This document shows positions 42,372 through 49,859 of a DNA stretch of 51,413 nt, one piece after another. Each line of letters starts with the position of its first letter. The stretch's first letter is position 1. A program made the translations under genes and the position numbers. The notes under the pieces were generated by a model that worked only from the letters and a program-made list of their open reading frames with translations, had not been told where the DNA came from and made no database searches. Source of the DNA: Nitrospiria bacterium. Lineage in GTDB: Bacteria > Nitrospirota > Nitrospiria > JACQBZ01. The DNA lies in NCBI GenBank assembly GCA_035517655.1, contig DATIYJ010000022.1, forward strand, positions 1 to 51,413, written 5' to 3'.

Positions 42372-43946
42372 TTATCTCGCGTACTCGATATACCGATTCT
42401 CACGGATCACGGTCACTTTAATCTGGCCGGGATAGGTCAAATCCTGTTCCACTTTCTTGGCGATCTCTCTCGAGATCATGGCCGACTCGGCATCCGACAC
42501 CTCGTCCTGTTTGACGATGATCCGAATCTCGCGTCCCGCCTGAATCGCGTAGGCCTTCTCGACGCCTTTAAACGACGTGGCCAGCTGTTCCAGCTTTTCC
42601 AACCGCTTCACGTAGGATTCAACGGATTCCCTCCGCGCACCCGGCCGCGCCGCCGAAAGGCTCTCGGCGCCCATTACGAGGACCGATTCGATGCACGTCG
42701 CCTCGACCTCTCCGTGGTGCGCGGCGACGGCGTTCACCACCTTGGGGGATTCCCCGTAGCGTTTGACCAGATCCGCCCCCAAGGCCGCGTGGGATCCTTC
42801 CTCTTCATGGCTGATCGCCTTCCCGATATCATGAAGAAGCGCCGCCCGTTTGATTAATTTCACGTCCATGCCGAGTTCCGAGGCCATGATGCCGGCGATG
42901 AAGGCCGCCTCCCGCGCATGCGCCAGGTTATTCTGTCCGTAACTGGTCCGGTATTTCAGACGACCGAGGGTCTTCACGACTTCGGGATGGATATCCTGAA
43001 GACCGAGATCGAAAATGATCTTTTCGGCCTCTTCCCGCATCAGTTTGTCCAGTTCCTTTTTGACCTTTTCCACCATTTCCTCGATGCGGGCCGGATGAAT
43101 CCTTCCGTCCGCCATGAGGCGCTCCAGGGCGATTTTGGCAATTTCCCGACGGTACGGATCGAAGCCGGAAACGATGACGGCGTCCGGCGTATCGTCGATG
43201 ATCAGGTCAATGCCCGTGGCGCTCTCCAAGGCCCGGATGTTCCGGCCCTCCCTCCCGATGATCCGCCCCTTCATGCCTTCGTTGGGCAGATTCACGACCG
43301 AGATGGTCGCCTCCGCAATGTAGTCCCGGGACAGCCGCTGCATGGCCGTCACCATGACTTCCTTCGACTCCCGTTCGGCCTTCTCGCGGGTTTCTTCGAT
43401 GATCCGCTTCATCATCTTGGCCGCATCGTATCGGGCTTCTTCCTCCATCGCGTGCATGAGCTGTTTCTTGGCCTCCTCCGCCGTGATGCCCGATAAGCGC
43501 TCCAATTGTTGCCGTTGCTCGCGCAGGCCGTTCTCCAACGTCTTTTCTTTTTCGCGAATCACTTTTTCACGCGCCACCTGGTCCCGGTCGTTCCGGTTCA
43601 GGTCGCTTTCACGGCGGTCCAACTGGCCGGCCCGTTTATCCAGCTGCTCTTCCCGTTGGCCCAAACGACGCTCCAACGCGGTCAACTCGGACCGGCGCTC
43701 CCGTATTTCTTTTTCAAAATCGGTTCGCTCCTGTAAAATCCGGCTCTTGCTCTCGATCTGGGCTTCCCTCCGCTTGTTCTCCGCCTCTTGTTCCGCGTTG
43801 CGGAGGACGCGAGCGGCCGCTTCTTCGGCTTCCTGCAGCTTTCTGGAAATTCCCTCTCGACGAAGGTAAAACCCGATCGCCACGCCGGCCGAACCTGTTC
43901 CGATCGCTGCGATGACTGCTATGATCCAGGTAATAATAATCGTCAC
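42372..43946 (-). CDS. rny: Ribonuclease Y
   Basis: 524-aa membrane-anchored endoribonuclease that starts mRNA decay. One N-terminal transmembrane helix (about 3-26) is followed by a long coiled coil (about 30-180), a KH domain (GRIIGREGRNIRALESATG), and an HD domain with LLHDIGKAISHEEE. The start is GTG at 43946 with GAGG 5 nt upstream; AGGAGG is only 2 nt away, and an ATT two codons on lies at ideal spacing (8 nt), so an AUU start is possible. A frame extending to 44039 would add a hydrophilic stretch ahead of the anchor and is unlikely. Confidence 0.95.
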   Translation of the reverse strand: MTIIITWIIAVIAAIGTGSAGVAIGFYLRREGISRKLQEAEEAAARVLRNAEQEAENKRREAQIESKSRILQERTDFEKEIRERRSELTALERRLGQREEQLDKRAGQLDRRESDLNRNDRDQVAREKVIREKEKTLENGLREQRQQLERLSGITAEEAKKQLMHAMEEEARYDAAKMMKRIIEETREKAERESKEVMVTAMQRLSRDYIAEATISVVNLPNEGMKGRIIGREGRNIRALESATGIDLIIDDTPDAVIVSGFDPYRREIAKIALERLMADGRIHPARIEEMVEKVKKELDKLMREEAEKIIFDLGLQDIHPEVVKTLGRLKYRTSYGQNNLAHAREAAFIAGIMASELGMDVKLIKRAALLHDIGKAISHEEEGSHAALGADLVKRYGESPKVVNAVAAHHGEVEATCIESVLVMGAESLSAARPGARRESVESYVKRLEKLEQLATSFKGVEKAYAIQAGREIRIIVKQDEVSDAESAMISREIAKKVEQDLTYPGQIKVTVIRENRYIEYAR

Positions 43947-44352
43947 CCCCTCCTCGTCCTGTTGAAGAGACTCGTTCGATGCAGTTTGTTGTGCGAGGGA
44001 TAAACCCGGACGGGCCGATGAGGACGTCTGAGGGGACACAAGGGACGGGATAAACGCCGGAGAAAAGGCTATGGTTCGCGGTATCGGTTGCCGATACGTG
44101 TTCCGACCGTCGCCAAGGATAGGGCTCGCGCTGGATCATGGCCGTTATGCTCCGGCCGCCCGGTCGAATCCGAAACCGTCTTCATTCCTCCTGCCTTTTC
44201 AAGCGTCAAAATTCTCCGGATTACCTCGATGGCATCGAGGTCGTAACCGGATAAAATCTCTGTCGATCAATTCGAGACTTTCCCTGCCTTCGCTGTCTCT
44301 CTTCAGAATCGTCAAAATCATTTCCCGAAACCCGTTTTCTCCCGTTTTAATA
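43947..44352 (-). other. Region between 6S RNA and rny
   Basis: About 400 bp with no convincing gene. It contains two perfect inverted repeats: ACCTCGAT-GGC-ATCGAGGT (44223-44241) and GTATCGG-TTG-CCGATAC (44081-44097). Neither is followed by a T-run. Tiny open frames (40 aa at 44199-44321, 38 aa further on) lack support. It probably forms the leader of rny if 6S RNA and rny are co-transcribed. Confidence 0.5.
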
Positions 44353-44537
44353 AGGCCCCCGCGGTTGCCGTGGCTGAGTGGAATGTCTTGAACCCGGTTG
44401 ACCAGGTGGGCGCCGTGATGAGAACTTTAGGCTTCCCCTCGTTACCGTGGGGCTTGCACACCATTCCCAGGGCATGGCTCCCCAAGACAAAGCGTTGGGT
44501 CAAAATTTCTCACCCCTCACCAACAACGCAGGGGCGA
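44353..44537 (-). ncRNA. ssrS: 6S RNA
   Basis: A roughly 185-nt RNA that binds sigma-70 RNA polymerase by mimicking an open promoter. The minus strand carries the characteristic apical segment GAGGGGAAGCCUAAAG, then GGCGCCCACC and CCGGGUUCAAG. The closing stem pairs GCCCCUGCG-UUGUUG (5' side) with CAACCGCGGGGGC (3' side) with one bulge; GGUGUGC pairs near GCGCCCACC and GCCCC with GGGG to form the terminal stem, leaving a large central bubble. A strong promoter upstream gives a start near 44574, so the primary transcript probably has a short 5' extension that is trimmed. No terminator is seen downstream, so it may be cut from a transcript that runs into rny. Ends are approximate. Confidence 0.88.
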
Positions 44538-44578
44538 CTTGTTCAGCCCTTGCAAAACTTTCATACGTTGCGGTAGTC

Positions 44579-44607
44579 AATATAACAAACCCTAATGAAG
44601 AATTCAA
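44579..44607 (-). promoter_or_regulatory. Sigma-70 promoter of 6S RNA
   Basis: Minus strand TTGAAT (44602-44607), 17-nt spacer, TATATT (44579-44584). The expected start is near 44572-44574, about 35 nt before the 5' stem of 6S RNA. Confidence 0.75.
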
Positions 44608-44663
44608 GTAAAAAATCCTATGATCCCTCCTCCGGAACCGGGGTGCGAACCGATGGATCGGGC

Positions 44664-44691
44664 TTGACAAACTGTAAAAGTTCGTTAATCT
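44664..44691 (+). promoter_or_regulatory. Candidate promoter of the PilZ-LuxR gene
   Basis: TTGACA (44664-44669), 16-nt spacer, TAATCT (44686-44691). The -35 is perfect and the -10 modest. It is divergent from the 6S RNA promoter, with 56 bp between the two -35 elements. It implies a leader of about 195 nt. Confidence 0.55.
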
Positions 44692-44703
44692 TTAAAAGAG
44701 TTA

Positions 44704-44747
44704 CGACCCTTGCCGTTAAAAACACATCCGGCCGTAAAGAAGGGTCG
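44704..44747 (+). promoter_or_regulatory. Composite stem-loop in the leader of the PilZ-LuxR gene
   Basis: Outer arms CGACCCTT / AAGGGTCG (44704-44711, 44740-44747) and inner arms GCCG / CGGC (44712-44715, 44729-44732) nest in the expected 5' untranslated region. No T-run follows. It does not match the c-di-GMP-I riboswitch consensus by eye. Confidence 0.45.
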
Positions 44748-44895
44748 CGACGCCATGGGGTCGGTTCTTTCCCCTCATATGGGACAGGATTCGGTTTGAA
44801 GGGATGCCGGTGTGCCGAACGGACGTCCGATGGCGATAAAGACGCCGTCTCTATGGAAAATGGAGGAAGGAACCTTTTTTATCGGTTTTTGAGGG

Positions 44896-45519
44896 ATGAT
44901 GGAAAAAAGGGCTGTTGTGCGCATTCCTTTTGCCGGCCGAGGAAAGGCCGTGGCGCTCCGGTCGTCCGAGAGCGGGGTCATCTACACGGCCAACATCAGC
45001 CGTCAAGGACTCTGCTTCTATTCAAGCACCTCCTTATCGTTGGATTCGGAGGTGGTTCTTGAACTCGGCATGAGCCATCCACCGGAGCCGGTCGTGATCG
45101 AATATCTTCACGGCCGGGTGCTGTGGAAGCGGGAATGGGGAGCGATCACGGTATACGGACTTCATCTGTCATCTCCCCTAACCCGACTCAAGAATCCCCG
45201 CTTCATTGAAATGACCGCCGACCCGGAAATATTTAAACCGACCGGAGGACCGGAAAATTCCGGCACAGACCCTTCACAGGATCGCCTTACAAAGCGGGAG
45301 CACGAAATCACCCGTCTGCTTGCACAGGGCTCGAACAACCGGGAGATTGCCCAGCGTCTTTCGATCAGCGTAAAAACGGTTGAAACCCACAGGGCCAATA
45401 TTTACGCCAAGCTGAAGGTTCACAACGCCGTGCAGCTGCTGCGGGTGTTGGACAAAAGCGGGACGTGGGTCATGAACCGGGATCAAGCGACCCCTCAATC
45501 CGCAGGACAGCGACGATAG
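44896..45519 (+). CDS. PilZ-LuxR fusion, putative c-di-GMP-responsive transcription factor
   Basis: 207 aa. The N-terminal PilZ domain (about 3-105) has both c-di-GMP motifs: RAVVR (RxxxR) at residues 5-9 and NISRQG (NxSxxG) near 33-38. A linker is followed by a LuxR/NarL-type HTH (about 130-190) with LTKREHEITRLLAQGSNNREIA and SVKTVETHRANIYAKLKV. No receiver or autoinducer domain is present, so c-di-GMP is the likely signal. Two ATG codons in tandem (44896 and 44899) follow a GAGGG with poor spacing. It is divergent from 6S RNA/rny and ends 17 nt before the convergent macro-domain gene. Confidence 0.9.
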   Translation: MMEKRAVVRIPFAGRGKAVALRSSESGVIYTANISRQGLCFYSSTSLSLDSEVVLELGMSHPPEPVVIEYLHGRVLWKREWGAITVYGLHLSSPLTRLKNPRFIEMTADPEIFKPTGGPENSGTDPSQDRLTKREHEITRLLAQGSNNREIAQRLSISVKTVETHRANIYAKLKVHNAVQLLRVLDKSGTWVMNRDQATPQSAGQRR

Positions 45520-45536
45520 ATTGGACGGCATCATTT

Positions 45537-46100
45537 TTACGCACGTCCGCCCGCCTTCAACGCGTCTTTTCCTCTCATCGATTTCAACACGCGCTCATAG
45601 ACCTCATACGCCATCGTGCCGAAAAGGACAAAGCGAACCAACTGGACTCCCGAAGGGCCCTCCAAGCACTGTCGCACGGCGGTCAGGGCGATCTGCGCCG
45701 CAGCCTCGATCGGATAACCGTAGACGCCCGTGCTGATCGACGGAAACGCGACGGACTTGATCTTGTGCTGTGCGGCGAGGCGCAGGCTGGAACGGTAGGC
45801 GGAGGCGAGAAGTTCCGCTTCCCCGTGGCGGCCGTCCCGGTAAACCGGTCCGACCGTGTGGATCACGTAACGGGCCTTAAGCCGGCCCCCGGTCGTGATG
45901 CGGGCCTCTCCGGTCGGGCAGCCGCCGATCCATTTGCACTCCTCCAGAATCTGCGGACCGCCCGCGCGATGGATGGCGGCGTCCACGCCGCCGCCGCCGA
46001 GCAGCATTGTGTTGGCCGCGTTGACGATCGCCTCGGTGTCCTGCAAGGTAATATCCCCCTCCACCAGTTCCAGAGTCGATTTATGTATCGTCTTCTTCAT
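45537..46100 (-). CDS. Macro-domain protein, O-acetyl-ADP-ribose deacetylase-like
   Basis: 187 aa, a single macro domain that binds ADP-ribose. Typical motifs are VNAANTMLLGGGGVDAAIHRAGG near residues 27-48, RYVIHTVGPVYRDG near 80, and SISTGVYGYP near 125. It may remove the acetyl group from O-acetyl-ADP-ribose or ADP-ribose from proteins. It is the last gene of the arginine/proline run, 13 nt after the arginine dihydrolase gene. A functional tie to NAD-linked steps in that run is inference. Confidence 0.93.
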   Translation of the reverse strand: MKKTIHKSTLELVEGDITLQDTEAIVNAANTMLLGGGGVDAAIHRAGGPQILEECKWIGGCPTGEARITTGGRLKARYVIHTVGPVYRDGRHGEAELLASAYRSSLRLAAQHKIKSVAFPSISTGVYGYPIEAAAQIALTAVRQCLEGPSGVQLVRFVLFGTMAYEVYERVLKSMRGKDALKAGGRA

Positions 46101-46113
46101 CCCGGCACCCTTT

Positions 46114-46908
46114 TTACGAAAGCCGGAGGACCAAACACTTGGCGCTTCCGCCCGCCCGGTGGAACTCGGACAGGTCCAGTGCGTGGACCTTCAAACCACG
46201 ACGTCTCAACTCGCGGTTTGTCGACTCGCAACCGGCGTGCAGCACCACGTCGCTCCCCACAACGATCGCGTTGCAGGCGAACCGAAGCGCGTCTTCCTGG
46301 ACAACCGGCACCGCTTCCGGTACGGATTCCGCGATGACCTTTCGGCCGTAGTCGTCAAAGGCCGGAGGAAAATACAGGGCGGCCCGGTCGCTTAAGGGAC
46401 AGAAGCAGGTGTCCAGGTGATAAAATCGAGGGTCCACAAGTTCCAGCGACAACACCTCGCATCCCAGGATCTCTCCGATCTTGCGGTGAGACTGGATATC
46501 GGAGCGCATCCGGTAACCCGCGAACAGGGTTTTTCCCAACGGCAGCGCATCCCCCTCCCCTTCAAAACAGGCGTCTTCGGGAATCGGGAAAATCCGATAG
46601 GCCCGGTTCCGAAACCAGGTTTCGAACACCGGCGTCTCGCGTCGGCGTTGGGGAAAACGGAAATTGCTTCGAATGAATTTGTCGCCCGCCACCAGCCCCG
46701 CATTGGCCGTGAAGACCATATCCGGAAGTCCCCTCACCGGGCTCAGAAGCTCGACGGTCGCGCCCAGTTTCTCCGTCAGGAGGTCGTAAAGCGCCTGCCA
46801 CTGCCGCATGGCCGCGGCCGTTTCCGCCGGACGGCGCCGGTTCATCCACGGATTGATCTCGTATTCAATCTGGTAGAAGTCCGGCGGACACATTAAAAAC
46901 GACGGCAT
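46114..46908 (-). CDS. Arginine dihydrolase-like amidinotransferase-fold enzyme (AgrE/ArgZ N-domain)
   Basis: 264 aa of the DDAH/arginine deiminase fold. It matches the N-terminal half of cyanobacterial AgrE/ArgZ: FLMCPPDFYQIEYEINPWM, DMVFTANAGLV (its Asn, residue 69, corresponds to the Asn that favours two-step arginine dihydrolysis), EGEGDAL, FYHLDTCFCPL with the active-site His, and the nucleophile Cys in GGSAKC (residue 258). Predicted reaction: arginine to ornithine, CO2 and two NH3. ATG at 46908 follows the ornithine cyclodeaminase stop by 11 nt; the longer frame overlaps that gene and is not used. In cyanobacteria the two are one fused protein; here they are separate. Confidence 0.9.
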   Translation of the reverse strand: MPSFLMCPPDFYQIEYEINPWMNRRRPAETAAAMRQWQALYDLLTEKLGATVELLSPVRGLPDMVFTANAGLVAGDKFIRSNFRFPQRRRETPVFETWFRNRAYRIFPIPEDACFEGEGDALPLGKTLFAGYRMRSDIQSHRKIGEILGCEVLSLELVDPRFYHLDTCFCPLSDRAALYFPPAFDDYGRKVIAESVPEAVPVVQEDALRFACNAIVVGSDVVLHAGCESTNRELRRRGLKVHALDLSEFHRAGGSAKCLVLRLS

Positions 46909-46919
46909 GGTCCGTACAT

Positions 46920-48134
46920 TTACTCCGTGAGATTCCTGCACAGTTCCCGCAGGAAGGGTTCGACGTCCGTCACAAGCCCGAGCGCCTGGAAGCTTCCCCG
47001 GTCCGTGAGCTTCGTCACCACGGCCGGGTTGATGTCCACGCAAACCAGCTTTACCGAGGCCGGGAGGAGGTTTCCGGCCGCGATCGAGTGCAGCATCGTG
47101 GCGATCATCACGCAGACCGAGACCCCGGGCAGAAGCTTCCGCAACGCGTCCTGCGCCGCCACCATGTCGGTCATCACCTCCGGCAGAGGCCCGTCGTCCC
47201 GGATCGATCCGGCCAGGACGACCTCGATCCTCTTCCGCACGCTCGCGGCCATGATGCCGGACTTCAGGATGCCGCGCTCGACGGCCGCCCGGATGCTTCC
47301 GGCGCGACGAATTGTATTGATCGCGCGCAGATGGTGCTCATGGCCTTCCTTGGCCGGGATGCCCTTTTCCAAATAGACGCCCAGCGACGTTCCGTAGAGC
47401 GCCTGTTCGATGTCATGAACCGCCAGGGCGTTGCCGGCAAACAGGATATCGACCCAGCCGTTCTCGATCAGCCGCTCCAGATGCATGCCGGCGCCTGTAT
47501 GTACGACGGCCGGACCGGCGACAACCATCACCTTGTTCCCGCTCTTCTTCGCCGCACGGATCTGGGCCGCGATTTCCTTGATCACCACGCCCTTGGGCTT
47601 CTCGGACGAGACGCTGCTGGCCATGAACTCGAACACGTTTCGGTCCGCCGAGCGCTCCAGCGGGATCACCTTGATCCCCGGATGGCCGACCACGATCCGG
47701 TCTCCCTTTTTGACGCGATGCATCGGAATGGTGGCCGCCTCGCGTCGGTCCGGATCGACCGAAATCCCGCAGTCCATCTCGGGCCGGGCCACCTCCAGCC
47801 ATTGGCCGCGGGATCGGACGAAGGTCTGGAGGTTTGTGGTGCAGTAGAAATTTTCGGGAAAGGCGCCGTCCCGGTCGGCCGGAACGAGCACCGCCTCTTC
47901 CTCCAGCATCGGGACCGCGCCGAGCTGCCGGATCCGGCTCAAGATCGTGTCAAGACCCTCCTGGGATGGCGCGGAGATCTGAATGCGGGCCCGGCTGGGA
48001 TCCTCGCGCCGATGGCCGATCGCGACCTCGAGGATCTCGAACGTCCCGCCGTAGTTCATCACTTCATCCAAGACCTTCGGCAGGGTCAGGGAGTCGATGA
48101 TGTGACCTTCGAGCTCGACGGTTTCAGAAACCAT
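46920..48134 (-). CDS. TIGR00300-family ornithine cyclodeaminase (AgrE/ArgZ C-domain)
   Basis: 404 aa. The N-terminal ACT-like region (about 1-100, VELEGHIIDSLTLPKVLDEV) is followed by a domain with GPAVVHTGAGMHLERLI, GNALAVHDIEQALYGTSLGV, LAGSIRDDGPLPEV and VDINPAVVTKLTDRG, the marks of the LOR/SDH-like TIGR00300 family. In Anabaena AgrE and an archaeal homologue this domain converts ornithine to proline plus NH3 with NAD. ATG at 48134 is preferred over an in-frame TTG at 48164 that would overlap the dehydrogenase gene. With the next gene it should turn arginine into proline. Confidence 0.9.
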   Translation of the reverse strand: MVSETVELEGHIIDSLTLPKVLDEVMNYGGTFEILEVAIGHRREDPSRARIQISAPSQEGLDTILSRIRQLGAVPMLEEEAVLVPADRDGAFPENFYCTTNLQTFVRSRGQWLEVARPEMDCGISVDPDRREAATIPMHRVKKGDRIVVGHPGIKVIPLERSADRNVFEFMASSVSSEKPKGVVIKEIAAQIRAAKKSGNKVMVVAGPAVVHTGAGMHLERLIENGWVDILFAGNALAVHDIEQALYGTSLGVYLEKGIPAKEGHEHHLRAINTIRRAGSIRAAVERGILKSGIMAASVRKRIEVVLAGSIRDDGPLPEVMTDMVAAQDALRKLLPGVSVCVMIATMLHSIAAGNLLPASVKLVCVDINPAVVTKLTDRGSFQALGLVTDVEPFLRELCRNLTE

Positions 48135-48156
48135 GGAGGTTTTATCTCCGACACGC

Positions 48157-49656
48157 TTACTCAATTTCGGCTTTCAGCCCCTGCGCCATCTTGATTTCTT
48201 TGGCATGGTTCACGGTCCAGGCCGTCTTGTGCGTCACGGCGTCGATCAGGGCCGAAGCCGACGGCATCCCGGTCCCGCTCTTCTTCACGCCGCCGAAGGG
48301 AAGATGCACCTCGGCCCCGATCGACGGCAGGTTCACGTAGCCGAGGCCGTATTCGCACTCCTCCCGAATCCGCCGGGCCTTCCGGTAATCCTCCGTGATC
48401 ACGGCGAGTGACAGTCCGTAATCGGTGTCGTTGTAAATCCGGATCGCCTCGTCCGTCGTTCGAAACGGGACGATCGCCACGTTCGGGGCGAACACCTCTT
48501 CCCGGAGCACGCGGGACTTCGGGGAATAGTCCATCTGATAGACGAAGGGCGAGACGAAATGACCCCGGTCGCATTCCTTCCCCTTGAGCGCCCCGCCTTC
48601 GAGCAGGACCCTGCCGCCCTCTTTCCGCGCGAGGTCGTTGTAGAATTCCATCTTCTTCCGGCCGGCCTCGTTGATCAAGGGCCCCATGAAGGTCTTCTCG
48701 TCCAGCGGATCGCCAACCGCGACGCGCTTTGACAGCTTCACGAACTCCCCGCAGAACCGGTCGTAGACCGCCTCGTGCACGATCAGCTTTCCGGACGAGA
48801 CGCAGCGCTGGCCGGTCGTCTTGTAGGCCGACAGCACCGCCGCGTTGAGCGCGATCGGAAAATCGGCGTCTTCGAAAACGATCACGGCATTCTTCCCGCC
48901 CATTTCGCAGACCGCGAACTTATGAGGGCTGTCGGCGCAGACCTTGCGGATCTCGGAGCCCACCTCAAACGATCCCGTAAAGGCGACCACGTCGACGTCG
49001 GAGTGGGACACGAGCGGACGGCCCGCCCGCTCGCCGTCGCCCTGAACCAGATTCAGGACGCCGGGCGGGATCCCGGCGCGCTCCAGATATTCCACCATCT
49101 TCTGGCCGACGAGCGGCGTGTCTTCGGACGGCTTGAAAACCGCCGTGTTCCCCTCGACCAGCGAGGGGCCGAGCAGCCAGAGCGGGATCGCAAACGGGAA
49201 GTTCCAGGGAGTGATGGCCGCGACGACGCCCTTGGGATGTCGGAGCATATAGGCGTCCTTCTCGGCGATCTCGGACGCCAATACATCCCCGGCCGGCATC
49301 CGCGTTGCGCCGAAGACATACTGGGCCATGTGAATCCCCTCCGTCACATCGGCGCGGGATTCATTGATCGCCTTGCCGCATTCCCGGGCCATCAGCCGCG
49401 ACAGATCCTCATGGTCTTTTTTCACGAGCTGGACGAACCGGTCGAAGATCTCGCCGCGCTTGATCCGGGACATGGCCCGCCAAGAAGGAAAGGCATTCCG
49501 GGCCGCGCGCACCGCTTCATCCACGTCAGCTCCGTCGGATGAAGGAATGGTTCCCAATACCTCGTCCCGGTTTGCGGGATTGCGGCTCTCAAAGGTTTCG
49601 GCCGAGTGAGAATCCACCCAGCGCCCGTTGATGAAATTCTTGCCGAGAATCGACAC
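48157..49656 (-). CDS. NAD(P)-dependent aldehyde dehydrogenase
   Basis: 499-aa aldehyde dehydrogenase. Cofactor and catalytic parts are intact: ITPWNFPFAIPLWLLGPSL, FTGSFEVGSEI, general-base Glu in CEMGGKN, nucleophile Cys in GQRCVSSG, and the C-terminal FGGVKKSGTG. Text resembles the aminoadipate-semialdehyde and P5C dehydrogenase groups; the context (proC, ornithine cyclodeaminase) favours glutamate semialdehyde or a related amino aldehyde, as inference. The start is GTG with AAGGAG 9 nt upstream; the ATG just before it is out of frame. It is the first gene after a 169-bp inverted-repeat element. Confidence 0.9.
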   Translation of the reverse strand: MSILGKNFINGRWVDSHSAETFESRNPANRDEVLGTIPSSDGADVDEAVRAARNAFPSWRAMSRIKRGEIFDRFVQLVKKDHEDLSRLMARECGKAINESRADVTEGIHMAQYVFGATRMPAGDVLASEIAEKDAYMLRHPKGVVAAITPWNFPFAIPLWLLGPSLVEGNTAVFKPSEDTPLVGQKMVEYLERAGIPPGVLNLVQGDGERAGRPLVSHSDVDVVAFTGSFEVGSEIRKVCADSPHKFAVCEMGGKNAVIVFEDADFPIALNAAVLSAYKTTGQRCVSSGKLIVHEAVYDRFCGEFVKLSKRVAVGDPLDEKTFMGPLINEAGRKKMEFYNDLARKEGGRVLLEGGALKGKECDRGHFVSPFVYQMDYSPKSRVLREEVFAPNVAIVPFRTTDEAIRIYNDTDYGLSLAVITEDYRKARRIREECEYGLGYVNLPSIGAEVHLPFGGVKKSGTGMPSASALIDAVTHKTAWTVNHAKEIKMAQGLKAEIE

Positions 49657-49686
49657 GATTCATCTCTCCTTTATAACATTAGAATG

Positions 49687-49855
49687 ATAATGGAACAAGG
49701 TTCCTGGAAGCAAACATCCGTCGAGCCTCCTTGGCGGCGGGGGTCTTGAGACGCGCCAAGCTATAGCCGCAAGGCGCCATGGGCGAATCAACAGATGCAC
49801 CCGTCATTGAATGGTGCGACTCGGATGGTTGCTGAAAGGAACTTTGTTCCATTAT
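49687..49855 (-). repeat. 169-bp inverted-repeat element between proC and the dehydrogenase gene
   Basis: Left arm 49687-49720 and right arm 49822-49855 are inverted copies of a 34-nt sequence starting ATAATGGAACAA, with 29 of 34 positions complementary. Each arm also has an internal inverted repeat (GGAAC-N3-GTTCC). The interior has further hairpins (GCACC...GGGTGC, GCGCC...GGCGC). Right arm ends 4 nt before the proC stop and the left arm lies about 16 nt upstream of the AAGGAG of the dehydrogenase gene. It could be a MITE-like element or a structured mRNA leader. Confidence 0.75.
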
Positions 49856-49859
49856 TAGA

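Noticed and set aside
44199-44321. 40-codon open frame between 6S RNA and rny (minus strand)
   Set aside because: No properly spaced ribosome site, no recognisable family, and it lies in a probable leader full of hairpins.
44595-45062. 155-codon plus-strand frame overlapping the start of the PilZ-LuxR gene
   Set aside because: It overlaps the real gene in another frame, has composition unlike a protein and no ribosome site, and begins upstream of the predicted promoter.
49657-49859. T-box or known guanidine/SAM riboswitch in the gap upstream of the dehydrogenase gene
   Set aside because: No TGGNACCGCG T-box core, no ykkC conserved text, and the ACGG words present are not in tetraloops closed by the right stems.
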